Positions 16,784 through 25,413 of a DNA stretch of 64,000 nt are shown one piece after another. The position numbers and the translations under genes are program-made. The stretch's first letter is position 1; the number at the start of each line of letters is the position of its first letter. The notes beneath the pieces are model-generated. The model was not told the origin of the DNA, did no database searches, and was given only the letters and a program-made list of their open reading frames with translations. The stretch comes from UBA5078 sp033721235 (GTDB lineage: Bacteria; Pseudomonadota; Gammaproteobacteria; Pseudomonadales; Pseudohongiellaceae): NCBI GenBank assembly GCA_033721235.1, contig JAWWAY010000009.1, positions 1 through 64,000 of the forward strand, written 5' to 3'.

Positions 16784-18754
16784 TTAGTTCTCGCTGCGAA
16801 ACTGATCGTAGACATTGATCTGCGGTTCAAAAGTATCGCCCGAGCGTCTCGCAGCAAGAGTCTCCTCTTTCAACTCAGTGTCGATCCAATGCACGAACAA
16901 CTCACCAGCAGACTCTGAGTGCTTGTGATTGAAACCTTCCGGAAACTTCATCCAGCGCCAATGGCCTACTCGATAAAAAGGCACTACGTAGGCAGGTACA
17001 AACGATGCGTACTCGTGATGACGTTCAAAAATTTCGTGAGCCAAACTGATCATTTCTTCTACATCCGTCGAAGAGTCATACTGAGCGATCAATTGATCCA
17101 CTTCGAAATTCGCGAAAGACTGGAGGTTATTGGTTTGCACTTTAATCTGTCGATCGGGGTTTACACTACCATCATCTAAAAACGCATCGTCATATGCATT
17201 ATCAGAGTGTAGTTCATCCCAGAAGCGCGGATAGAATTCTAAGAATCGACCAAATGCACCGAAATAAACGTCATGCTGTTTTTCAAGAACTTTCTTGAAA
17301 GCGGCGCTGCCGTCTAGAATTTCTATTCTGTACTCTAACCCGGCTTTCAGAGCCTCCTCTCTTAGAATAGTAAATACAGCAGCTAAAGGCTCAGCACCCG
17401 TTGTTAACGTAAATGACAAACGCTGCCCTTGCTCATTTACCAAGACGCCGTCAGGCCCCCGCTGAGTGAACCCAGCTGCAGCAAAGTGCTCTTGAGCTAA
17501 GTCGATATCAAAGGGACGAGCAGCTAACGTAGGGTGCGAAAATTCACCAAAACCATCACTGAAGGTTTTCATACGGTCGTACTCACCGCGAAAATATCGC
17601 TCTATCACGAGATCCCAGTTAGTTGCATAATTAATACCTACCCTAATGTCCTGGTTATTGAGCAACTCGCGATCGCTATTAATCGATATGCCCCACGATG
17701 GACGAGGCCGTTGATTGTAGAAAACCGATTTATGAATATAGCCCGCCTGCACATCAGGGTCGCTGTCAGGCAATTTGTCATACCAGTATTCTGCCAAGGT
17801 CAAACCAAACGAGTCCAAGTCGCCAACCTTAAAGGATTCGAACACTTTAGAGCTATCGCGAATAACGGATAAATGTACTTTGTCGGCATTGTATCGATTA
17901 CGCCAAAACTTTTTGTCCTTCGCCCACCAGTTTTCATCACGCGTGAGGGTCACTGAACGTCCCTTAATAATATCCTCGTCTTTAATATAATAGGCCCCCG
18001 TTGTAGGAACGAAACGCCACTGGTACCGCTCTACATAATCTGGACCAAACTCGTCATAGAAGTGTTCTGGCGTCGGGGTGTGCTCAAGTGCGTTATAAAT
18101 GATGTCTGGATCCATCTCTGGCATTGTCAGGGAGATCGTATAGTCATCGTATTTACTAATGTTCGTGTATTGCGTGCTATACCAGTTGTTATACCAAGGG
18201 GCGACGATATGCTCTGATCGGTTAAAGAAGAACAGAAAAAAGTAATCGTCCGCTGTCACCGGTTCGCCGTCAGACCAACGTGCGTCAGGGTCTAGTTTGA
18301 TGTAAACAGTTTTAGTCTCTTCCTCCAGCGCCCATGCGGTAGCCAACCCGGGATAGAAATCAAACTCATCAGGATGACGATGAGCTAGTTTGACCGCAAC
18401 ATTGTCTAGAATCCAGTTTCTGAAAGCACCATTAGAGTCGGGACCGACTATCCGCAAAGTTCTAGGGAAGTCCGGTATTGAAGAATACTGCACACCGCCT
18501 TTCGTCGCGTTTGGCGAGCCTATCTCAGGCAACTCTAAACCAGTTTCCCACTCTAAATTCTCGGGGATATCCTCAGGAGTCTTAAAAGAGAAAAAATCCG
18601 GATTCGCAGCATAAAATTCTCTCGCCTGTTCCGCGCCTGTTAGCGCTCCTTCAGGCAATGGCTGAGATTGCTCTTGTTCAGGTTCGCCGCCACAGGCGGC
18701 CAATAAACAGACTACGCTTGCAAGCAAGAACTTTGCGCTGATGTTTGTCTTCAT
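16784..18754 (-). CDS. yejA: Periplasmic peptide-binding lipoprotein (YejA-like, SBP family 5)
   Basis: The 656-residue protein begins with a lipoprotein signal whose lipobox is LLAACGG (Cys about 21), so it is likely membrane-anchored. The family 5 solute-binding core includes FYPGLATAWALEE, DARWSDGEPVTADDYFF and the long C-lobe ending DQFRSEN. Length and the pattern before the core (NPDFFSFKTPEDIPE, ATKGG) resemble YejA, the binding protein of the microcin C / peptide importer YejABEF. A good ribosome site, GGAGGAATTGGG, precedes the ATG. Position inside the operon, after both permeases, is unusual because E. coli places yejA first. Confidence 0.85.
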   Translation of the reverse strand: MKTNISAKFLLASVVCLLAACGGEPEQEQSQPLPEGALTGAEQAREFYAANPDFFSFKTPEDIPENLEWETGLELPEIGSPNATKGGVQYSSIPDFPRTLRIVGPDSNGAFRNWILDNVAVKLAHRHPDEFDFYPGLATAWALEEETKTVYIKLDPDARWSDGEPVTADDYFFLFFFNRSEHIVAPWYNNWYSTQYTNISKYDDYTISLTMPEMDPDIIYNALEHTPTPEHFYDEFGPDYVERYQWRFVPTTGAYYIKDEDIIKGRSVTLTRDENWWAKDKKFWRNRYNADKVHLSVIRDSSKVFESFKVGDLDSFGLTLAEYWYDKLPDSDPDVQAGYIHKSVFYNQRPRPSWGISINSDRELLNNQDIRVGINYATNWDLVIERYFRGEYDRMKTFSDGFGEFSHPTLAARPFDIDLAQEHFAAAGFTQRGPDGVLVNEQGQRLSFTLTTGAEPLAAVFTILREEALKAGLEYRIEILDGSAAFKKVLEKQHDVYFGAFGRFLEFYPRFWDELHSDNAYDDAFLDDGSVNPDRQIKVQTNNLQSFANFEVDQLIAQYDSSTDVEEMISLAHEIFERHHEYASFVPAYVVPFYRVGHWRWMKFPEGFNHKHSESAGELFVHWIDTELKEETLAARRSGDTFEPQINVYDQFRSEN

Positions 18755-18778
18755 CCCAATTCCTCCAAAACCAATAAA

Positions 18779-19849
18779 CTATTTGTAGACCGTAAACTTC
18801 TTAGGGTCGAATGATTCTCTAACGGCCTCACCAATAAACGTAATCAATGTCAGCAGAACGACCAACGTACCAAATGCCGACATGACTATCCAAGGCGCAG
18901 TTCGCAAGTTTTCGGTGCCTTGCTTCAATAGCTCGCCTAAGCTCGGCGTGGGCGGCGGCAACCCAAAGCCTAAGAAATCCAAAGCCGTTACCGCTGTAAT
19001 AGCTGATACGATGGTAAACGGCATAAAGGTCACCATTGTGGCTAAGGTATTGGGCAACACATGGTGAAAAATAATTCGGGTATTCGATGCGCCAATGATC
19101 TTGGCAGCGGCCACATAGTCTCGGGCTTTCTGTTTATAGGTTTCGGTTCTCATGTAGTAGGTCATTGATGTCCACGAGAACAAGACCATAACCGTGAGCA
19201 GAATCATAATTCGCGAAGCTATCGAGAATGTGGCGGGTATTACAGAGAAGATAATAATTACCATGTAGAGGAAGGGAATATTACTCCAAACCTCAATTAC
19301 GCGTTGAAACAACAGATCAAACCAGCCCCCTAGATAACCCATGGCGGAACCGACCGCAATGCCGATTGCATACACAGCAACGAGAAAACCCAGAGAGAAC
19401 AGTAACGCGATACGCGTACCGTAAAAGAGCCTAGCCAGAATATCGCGACTCGTCGTATCGGTACCTAAATAATGCTTAAGTTCTGGCGCGGGAGGCTCCG
19501 CCTTATATATCCCGGTAATGGAGTGGTTTTCGTTTGGGCTATATGGAACTAGCGGGAGTAGCACCCAATTTCCTTCACCCGCTTCGTCAAATTTCTGTTT
19601 CAAATCACGATAGTTCGTTTCGTACTGATACTCTAAACCGAAGTCGGTTCCGGGATGAAAGTCGCCATAGGTCGGGAAGTAAAGTTCTCCTTCATAGCTC
19701 ACGATTAACGCACGATTGTTAATAAGGAGCTCACCCGCAAAACCGATTAACAAGATTAGGCAGAGCGCCAAGAAACTATAATAACCTCTCTTGATATCGC
19801 GAAAGCGTTTCAGCTTTTTTAGCGTTTGTGGAGTTAGTTTAAATAGCAT
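18779..19849 (-). CDS. yejE: Peptide ABC transporter permease (YejE-like)
   Basis: This 356-residue permease has TM1 at about 24-45, a periplasmic segment of about 85 residues (ISYEGELYFPTYGDF-like stretch, NENHSITGIYKAEPPAPELK), then LGTDTTSRDILARLFYGTRI and five further TMs. The EAA loop region reads ARDYVAAAKIIGASNTRII. The periplasmic segment with GELYFP and the short PPAP stretch is a hallmark of YejE rather than OppC. It is co-transcribed with yejB (11 bp upstream) and yejA. Confidence 0.9.
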   Translation of the reverse strand: MLFKLTPQTLKKLKRFRDIKRGYYSFLALCLILLIGFAGELLINNRALIVSYEGELYFPTYGDFHPGTDFGLEYQYETNYRDLKQKFDEAGEGNWVLLPLVPYSPNENHSITGIYKAEPPAPELKHYLGTDTTSRDILARLFYGTRIALLFSLGFLVAVYAIGIAVGSAMGYLGGWFDLLFQRVIEVWSNIPFLYMVIIIFSVIPATFSIASRIMILLTVMVLFSWTSMTYYMRTETYKQKARDYVAAAKIIGASNTRIIFHHVLPNTLATMVTFMPFTIVSAITAVTALDFLGFGLPPPTPSLGELLKQGTENLRTAPWIVMSAFGTLVVLLTLITFIGEAVRESFDPKKFTVYK

Positions 19850-19860
19850 TCGAGTCGGCC

Positions 19861-20883
19861 CTATTGAAATCGAATGCGCGGATCGACCAACGCAACAATA
19901 ATGTCAGACAGGATATTGCCAATAAGCAATAATAAGCTGGCGATTAGCACCACTCCCATGACAACCGGATAATCTCTGTCGAGAATGGCGGTCAACCCCA
20001 ATAGCCCAAACCCGTCGATATCGAAAATGGTCTCGATCAAGAAGGATCCAGAAACGAGCAAGGTAATATTTTGGCCAAAAGTAGTTGCAATAGGGATAAG
20101 GGAATTACGCATGGCGTGTTTCGTCACAGACTTGCGAAACGACACTCCTTTCGCGACGGCCGTTCGAATATAATCCGCTGCCAAATTATCCATTAAGTGA
20201 TTTTTTAGCAGCAGTGTTACTAGAGCGAAACTACCAACCAAATAGCAAATAAGAGGTAAGACAGAGTGATGAATAAGGTCCCACACCTGCTCACCAAAAC
20301 TCATGGTTGGGAACTGTAAACTATAGAACCCTCCCATAGGAAACCATTCCAACTTCACTGAAAAATATAGCAATAAGAGTGAACCTAGTGCATATCCGGG
20401 GATGGCATAGCCAACGAAAATTAAAATAGAAGAGAGGTTATCTACAATGGTGCGATGCTTAATGGCTTTTAGCACCCCTAAAGGAATACAGACTGCGTAG
20501 GTGATTATGAGAGTGATGAGACCGTAGTAAAGAGAAACAGGGAATCGATCCTTAATAACATCCCAAACCGGCTCATTATACCGATAAGATGAGCCTAAAT
20601 TGCCAGTGGCCACTTTACCCACCCACTCCGCATAGCTCACTAGCATTGGCTTATCGAAGCCATAGTACTCTTTAAGCCTATCGAGCTGATCCTGAGAAAT
20701 AGCCATATTCTGGCCAGCAGAGCGCGAACTAGCCCCACCAGTAAGAGACACTTGTTGTCCCTCCATCATGGCACGCTCTAGGGGCCCGCCCGGCACAAGG
20801 CGGGTAATGACAAACACAATAATCGTAATACCAATCAACGTTGGTGGTATCAGCAATAATCGGCGGAGAAAATAATCGCGCAT
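19861..20883 (-). CDS. yejB: Peptide ABC transporter permease (YejB-like)
   Basis: The 340-residue protein is the B-type permease: TM1 in LLLIPPTLIGITIIVFVIT, the following RLVPGGPLERAM, and the EAA-loop stretch DYIRTAVAKGVSFRKSV. A periplasmic insert with SLTGGASSRSAGQNMAISQDQ is longer than in OppB and fits YejB. It is first in the five-gene operon. The 246 bp upstream are the likely promoter region. Confidence 0.9.
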   Translation of the reverse strand: MRDYFLRRLLLIPPTLIGITIIVFVITRLVPGGPLERAMMEGQQVSLTGGASSRSAGQNMAISQDQLDRLKEYYGFDKPMLVSYAEWVGKVATGNLGSSYRYNEPVWDVIKDRFPVSLYYGLITLIITYAVCIPLGVLKAIKHRTIVDNLSSILIFVGYAIPGYALGSLLLLYFSVKLEWFPMGGFYSLQFPTMSFGEQVWDLIHHSVLPLICYLVGSFALVTLLLKNHLMDNLAADYIRTAVAKGVSFRKSVTKHAMRNSLIPIATTFGQNITLLVSGSFLIETIFDIDGFGLLGLTAILDRDYPVVMGVVLIASLLLLIGNILSDIIVALVDPRIRFQ

Positions 20884-20918
20884 TAAACCCTACTTAAGTG
20901 TCAACATATTGTCATTTA

Positions 20919-20948
20919 GCAAAACGCTAAGCAATAGCGCTATTTTGC
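20919..20948. other. Imperfect inverted repeat upstream of yejB
   Basis: GCAAAA and TTTTGC arms flank a centre that also contains CGCT and AGCG. It lies about 35-65 bp upstream of yejB in the 246-bp gap after the opp operon. It could be an operator, or a weak hairpin ending opp transcripts. No T-run terminator is visible between the two operons, so some read-through is possible. Nothing else recognisable is in this gap. Confidence 0.3.
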
Positions 20949-21129
20949 GAATGAAGAAAAACCCATTACCATTCAATAGCTTTGTTCTCATTAGACCAGC
21001 ATATCTGCTTTTTTAGTGTAGAACGAAGAATATTCATTTTTAGTGCATACGTCACGCCTTGTGATAGCACTATATTGTCACAATGCCGTTACATTCTGCT
21101 TATTTATCAAGGATATCGAGCACTTAGGC

Positions 21130-22080
21130 TTAGTATAGATGGCAGGCTATCAGGCGGCCTTCTGCAGGCTTTAGGGTGGGAGTCGTTTGCATGCAAACTT
21201 CACTCGCCTGCGGGCAACGTGCGGCAAAGCGACAACCTTCCGGCACATTGATGGGAGAGGGAATTTCCCCCTGGATAGAGGTGGCGACTCGCTCCCGCTC
21301 ACTCGCAGGGTCCGGTTCGGGGTTTGAGGCTACCAATATCTGAGTGTAGGGATGCTTAGGGTTGAAGAAAACCTCATCGGAAGCCCCTATTTCGACAATA
21401 GCGCCGAGATACATCACTGCCATGCGATCGCTGATATAGCGCACCATAGACAAGTCATGAGCGATGAACATCATAGTCAGTCCAAGGGACTGCTTCAGTT
21501 CATTTAATAGATTGACTATCTGCGCCTGCACGGACACGTCTAGTGCCGATATCGGCTCATCACAAACAACAAAATCCGGTTGCAAAATTAACGCTCTAGC
21601 TATGCCTATTCGCTGTCGCTGGCCGCCGGAGAATTCGTGTGGGTATCTAGACATATGCTCCGCATGTAAACCCACTCTCTCTAACCATTTCACCGCCTGC
21701 TGCTGGGCCTGCGCCTTTTTAGCCAAGCCATTAAGCAAAAGCGGCTCGGCAATAATCTCGCCCACCGTCATGCGGGGGTTTAGCGATGAGTAAGGGTCTT
21801 GAAAGATCATTTGCATCTTACGGGCGAGCCGTCGAAAATCGCTAGCCTTGTAACGCGTGGGCAATGCCTGCTGTTCTAGCATTACTTGGCCATGGCTCTT
21901 ATCGTGCAGTCCGAGAAGGGTCTTACCAAGAGTGGACTTGCCTGAGCCGCTCTCGCCCACAAGCCCCAGGGTTTCGCCTTTGGCGATCGACAAACTGACA
22001 TGATCTACCGCGTGCACCCTTTGCTTGGCGTTGATATCGAAATAGCGGCATAGCTCTTCAATTTCCAAAAAGTCGCTCAT
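21130..22080 (-). CDS. oppF: Oligopeptide ABC transporter ATPase OppF
   Basis: The 316-residue ATPase has Walker A (GESGSGKSTLGKT), MIFQDPYSSLNPRMTVG, signature FSGGQRQR, Walker B (FVVCDEPISALD) and FIAHDLSMV, with the Cys-rich tail GCRFAARCPQASEVC. This set is typical of OppF/DppF. It is the last gene of the second peptide-importer operon; its start overlaps the end of oppD by ATGA. The paralogue in the adjacent Yej operon shares the same motifs. Confidence 0.9.
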   Translation of the reverse strand: MSDFLEIEELCRYFDINAKQRVHAVDHVSLSIAKGETLGLVGESGSGKSTLGKTLLGLHDKSHGQVMLEQQALPTRYKASDFRRLARKMQMIFQDPYSSLNPRMTVGEIIAEPLLLNGLAKKAQAQQQAVKWLERVGLHAEHMSRYPHEFSGGQRQRIGIARALILQPDFVVCDEPISALDVSVQAQIVNLLNELKQSLGLTMMFIAHDLSMVRYISDRMAVMYLGAIVEIGASDEVFFNPKHPYTQILVASNPEPDPASERERVATSIQGEIPSPINVPEGCRFAARCPQASEVCMQTTPTLKPAEGRLIACHLY

Positions 22081-23087
22081 GCGTCACCTCCTACGGCAGA
22101 CTTAGCTTCGCCCGCAGGTGCCAACTCGTGGTGCAACCAACAATGGGCACTATGAGAGTTCGATAGAGTCATACTCGGTGAATCGTGTCGCTTACATACG
22201 GCCATTGCATAGGGGCAGCGGGCGCCATAGGCACAGCCGACTGGGGGTGAAAACAGGTCGGGAGGACTGCCCGCAATGGGTTGCATTGCTCTATCCGTCA
22301 TCGCCTTCACACTCGGCATGGCCTGCTTAAGGCCCAATGTGTAAGGGTGGCCCGACTGATAGAACACCTCATCTACTGTGCCTCGTTCGACAATCTTACC
22401 CGCATACATAACCGCCACATGGTCAGCCACACGCGCCACCACCCCCAGGTCATGGGTAATTAGCACTAAGGCCATTCCTGTTTCTTTTTGCAGGGATTGC
22501 AGTAGTTCAAGAATTTGCGCCTGAATAGTGACATCGAGCGCCGTCGTAGGCTCGTCCGCTATCAACACCTTGGGCTTACAGGCGATCGCCATAGCAATCA
22601 TCACCCGCTGCAGCATTCCGCCCGAGAACTCGAACGGGTATTGGGCTACTCGCTTTACCCCCTCCGGAATTCTAACCAAGTCCAGCAACTCCAATACGCG
22701 TCTTCTTGCGTCAGCCTTGCTGAGTCCGCGATGAACGATAAGAGGCTCCGCAATCTGATCACCGATGGTCATAGTAGGGTTTAATGCCGACATAGGATCC
22801 TGAAAGATCATGCCGATATCGCGTCCTCGATACTCTTTACCAGAGTCTGTCAGCACCTGCTGCCCGCCTAATAACACCGAGCCGCTCATGATGCGTGCGG
22901 GAGGCATGGGTAACAGCCCCATAGCCGCCTGTACCGACACCGACTTGCCGCAGCCTGACTCCCCAACAATGGCCAAGGTTTGGCCTTGCTCGACTTCGAA
23001 ACTAACACCGCGAACGGCATGCACGACGCCGCCAAAGGTATCGAACTCTACTTGCAGGTCTTTTACTTGAAATAAGGGCTGGCTCAT
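22077..23087 (-). CDS. oppD: Oligopeptide ABC transporter ATPase OppD
   Basis: This 336-residue ATPase has Walker A (GESGCGKSVSVQA), MIFQDPMSALNPTMTIG, a signature with a substitution (FSGGMLQR instead of LSGGMRQR), Walker B (VLIADEPTTALD) and ITHDLGVVA. The C-terminal GCAYGARCPYAMAVC tail is present. The Met-Leu in the signature motif is mildly unusual but the key SGG is intact. Its ATG overlaps the oppC stop (TAATG). Confidence 0.9.
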   Translation of the reverse strand: MSQPLFQVKDLQVEFDTFGGVVHAVRGVSFEVEQGQTLAIVGESGCGKSVSVQAAMGLLPMPPARIMSGSVLLGGQQVLTDSGKEYRGRDIGMIFQDPMSALNPTMTIGDQIAEPLIVHRGLSKADARRRVLELLDLVRIPEGVKRVAQYPFEFSGGMLQRVMIAMAIACKPKVLIADEPTTALDVTIQAQILELLQSLQKETGMALVLITHDLGVVARVADHVAVMYAGKIVERGTVDEVFYQSGHPYTLGLKQAMPSVKAMTDRAMQPIAGSPPDLFSPPVGCAYGARCPYAMAVCKRHDSPSMTLSNSHSAHCWLHHELAPAGEAKSAVGGDA

Positions 23088-24469
23088 TACACATCCCTCA
23101 TGCGGGCGTCCAGTGCGTCGCGCAAGCCGTCGCCCAGGAGATTAAAGGCAAGGACCGTTATGCTAATAAACACAGATGGAAAAATAAGCTCATGGGGATG
23201 CGTTAACATAGTCGCTAGGCCTTCGTTACTCATACTGCCCCAAGAAGGGGTCGGCGGCGCCACCCCCATGCCTATAAATGATAGAAACGCCTCTGTAAAA
23301 ATGGCACTTGGCACTGCGAAGGTCAGCGTCACTAGGATAACGCCCATGGTATTGGGAATCATATGCCTTAACACCAGATAGCGACTATTGGCTCCTAACA
23401 AACGGGACGCACTGATATAGGCCTCCTCTCTAATTTGTAGCACTTGCCCACGCACTAGCCTAGCGGTTGCGGGCCAAGCCAATACAATCAAAGCAACAAG
23501 CAAGGGAATAATGCCACTCTCGCCCGGGCCGATGCCAAACACCACCTGAAACAAAATCATGAATAGCAAAAATGGCAAGGCCACCACAAAGTCAGCAAAA
23601 CGCATCATTACTTGGTCAATCTTACCGCCGAGAAAACCCGCCGTAGCACCGTATGCGACGCCAAGCAATACATAGAGCATTGGCGCCACAAAGCCAATAA
23701 ACAAAGACACCCTAGCCCCATGCATGAGACGAGACAAGATATCGCGCCCCAAGTAATCTGTTCCTAGAGGGTGCAGCGCGAGCAGTACTTCGTCGCCAAT
23801 ATTCAGTTCGGTGGTATCGAGCACTAACTGACGCTCTCTTACTTCGTCGATAGTAATGACGCGCTTTACCTCTACGGCTAAAGACTGAAAAGTTCCAGTC
23901 GACTGTCCCGATGCATCCAACTCAACCAGAGAGTAATAATAGGTATCAGGCGTCAGATCTAACCTATCCTCATAATAGCCTGCACCGGCGCTGGCAAACT
24001 CCGCTATAGGAAGGCCGAAGGCCAGTTGCTCATCAATAGGAAAAATATTGCGATACAAGCGCAGGGATGTCGCCGAACTCACCTCATCCCAAAGCAATCG
24101 AACTGCTTGCGAATTAGCCTCTTGCGCCAAACGCAAACCCTCTCCCTCAAAACCCGGAGCGCTCTTACCACTCCAATATTCATAGGGCGCTACAATGCTG
24201 GCAGCCCTATCAGCCCCAGGAGCCTGACTCACTTGATCAATATCCTGGCGTGAAGGGTCCACCTGCCATAGCAATGGGCCTATAAGAGCAAACAGTAATA
24301 AACCGACAATAAGGATGAGGGACACTAACGCTCTACGGTTCGCTCTCAGCCGTCTCCATGCATCCTGCCAGTAAGACCTTGATGGACGGGCGATGCCGTG
24401 AATATCATCGTCGTAGTGTGCTGGCGTAAAGTCCTCGGGCTTGGGGCTATAATTAGGCGTATGGTTCAT
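23087..24469 (-). CDS. oppC: Oligopeptide ABC transporter permease OppC with fibronectin-III-like insertion
   Basis: The 460-residue protein is about 150 residues longer than ordinary OppC/DppC (about 300). TM1 lies at 47-68. The canonical PLGTDYLGRDILSRLMHGARVSL does not begin until about residue 234, followed by five TMs and the EAA loop (YISASRLLGANSRYLV). Residues about 78-225 are extra. Their core, 123-200, reads like a fibronectin type III domain: RLLWDEVSSATSLRLYRN, then YYEDRLDLTPDTYYYSLVEL. Placement after TM1 puts it in the periplasm, where it could touch the binding protein or cell wall. It overlaps oppB by ATGA. The permease identity is firm; the domain assignment is by eye. Confidence 0.9.
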   Translation of the reverse strand: MNHTPNYSPKPEDFTPAHYDDDIHGIARPSRSYWQDAWRRLRANRRALVSLILIVGLLLFALIGPLLWQVDPSRQDIDQVSQAPGADRAASIVAPYEYWSGKSAPGFEGEGLRLAQEANSQAVRLLWDEVSSATSLRLYRNIFPIDEQLAFGLPIAEFASAGAGYYEDRLDLTPDTYYYSLVELDASGQSTGTFQSLAVEVKRVITIDEVRERQLVLDTTELNIGDEVLLALHPLGTDYLGRDILSRLMHGARVSLFIGFVAPMLYVLLGVAYGATAGFLGGKIDQVMMRFADFVVALPFLLFMILFQVVFGIGPGESGIIPLLVALIVLAWPATARLVRGQVLQIREEAYISASRLLGANSRYLVLRHMIPNTMGVILVTLTFAVPSAIFTEAFLSFIGMGVAPPTPSWGSMSNEGLATMLTHPHELIFPSVFISITVLAFNLLGDGLRDALDARMRDV

Positions 24470-25398
24470 TGGAGCCTCACCCTGGGGTCAATCCAACCGT
24501 AAACGAGGTCTACCACAATCACCATGAAGACTAGGAACGCTCCGTAGAATACGGTAGTTCCCATGATCACTGTGTAATCGAGCTGCTGGACAGCTTCAAC
24601 GAAATAGCGACCCAACCCGGGAATCGCAAACACTAGCTCAACCACAAAGCCACCAGTGGTAATGGCAGCAATGGCTGGGCCCAATACGGTAATCAACGGC
24701 AGTACCGCATTGCGCAATTGATGATGGGTAAAGATTCTGGCCGCAGGAAGCCCCTTAGCCTTGGCGGTGCGAATATAATCCGAATGGATAATTTCGAGCA
24801 TAGAAGAGCGCATCAAACGCGTCAGATAGGCCATGGTGCCAAGCCCAAGCACCAAGGATGGAAGCAACATATGCCCCACTGTTCCCCAGCCAGCGACCGG
24901 TAACAGCGACACGCCAAACCAGTCGTTAATTTTCACTAGCGCCAATTGGCCCAGTGCTGCAAAAACGAAACTTGGGACAGAGATGCCTAGAATCACTAGA
25001 AACATAATAATGGTATCGGGCAAACGGTCTCTGTACAAAGCCGTCAATGCACCCCATAAAATACCGCCACACGCAGCAAACAAAACCGCCAACACCCCAA
25101 GCGTGGCAGAGACGGGAAAATGTTCGCGAATAATATCGTTGACCTGCCGGTTCTGCTGGGCGAAGGAAATGCCAAAATCGCCTCGCGCAAGATTGCCCAT
25201 ATAGATGAAGTATTGCTCACTCAGCGGCTTATCTAATCCATATTTGGCGGCTAGATTAGCGCGAATCTCTGCAGACGTTGCGCGCTCGCTTGAAAGTGGG
25301 TCACCAGGCACATTATGCATAGCAAAGAATGTTGCCGTAGCAATAAACCACACAGTGACTAGCCCTTGGAGCAAGCGCTTAAGCGTATACGCCCACAT
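24466..25398 (-). CDS. oppB: Oligopeptide ABC transporter permease OppB
   Basis: The 310-residue permease has the B-type layout: TM1 (LVTVWFIATATFFAMHNV), the motif PGDPLSSERA, then LAAKYGLDKPLSEQYFIYMGNLARGDFGIS (split here for reading only), and an EAA loop, HSDYIRTAKAKGLPAARIF. The C-terminus GWIDPRVRLQ is typical. It follows the binding-protein gene by 15 bp and overlaps oppC by four bases. Confidence 0.93.
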   Translation of the reverse strand: MWAYTLKRLLQGLVTVWFIATATFFAMHNVPGDPLSSERATSAEIRANLAAKYGLDKPLSEQYFIYMGNLARGDFGISFAQQNRQVNDIIREHFPVSATLGVLAVLFAACGGILWGALTALYRDRLPDTIIMFLVILGISVPSFVFAALGQLALVKINDWFGVSLLPVAGWGTVGHMLLPSLVLGLGTMAYLTRLMRSSMLEIIHSDYIRTAKAKGLPAARIFTHHQLRNAVLPLITVLGPAIAAITTGGFVVELVFAIPGLGRYFVEAVQQLDYTVIMGTTVFYGAFLVFMVIVVDLVYGWIDPRVRLQ

Positions 25399-25413
25399 CA
25401 GTGAACCCTCGTA

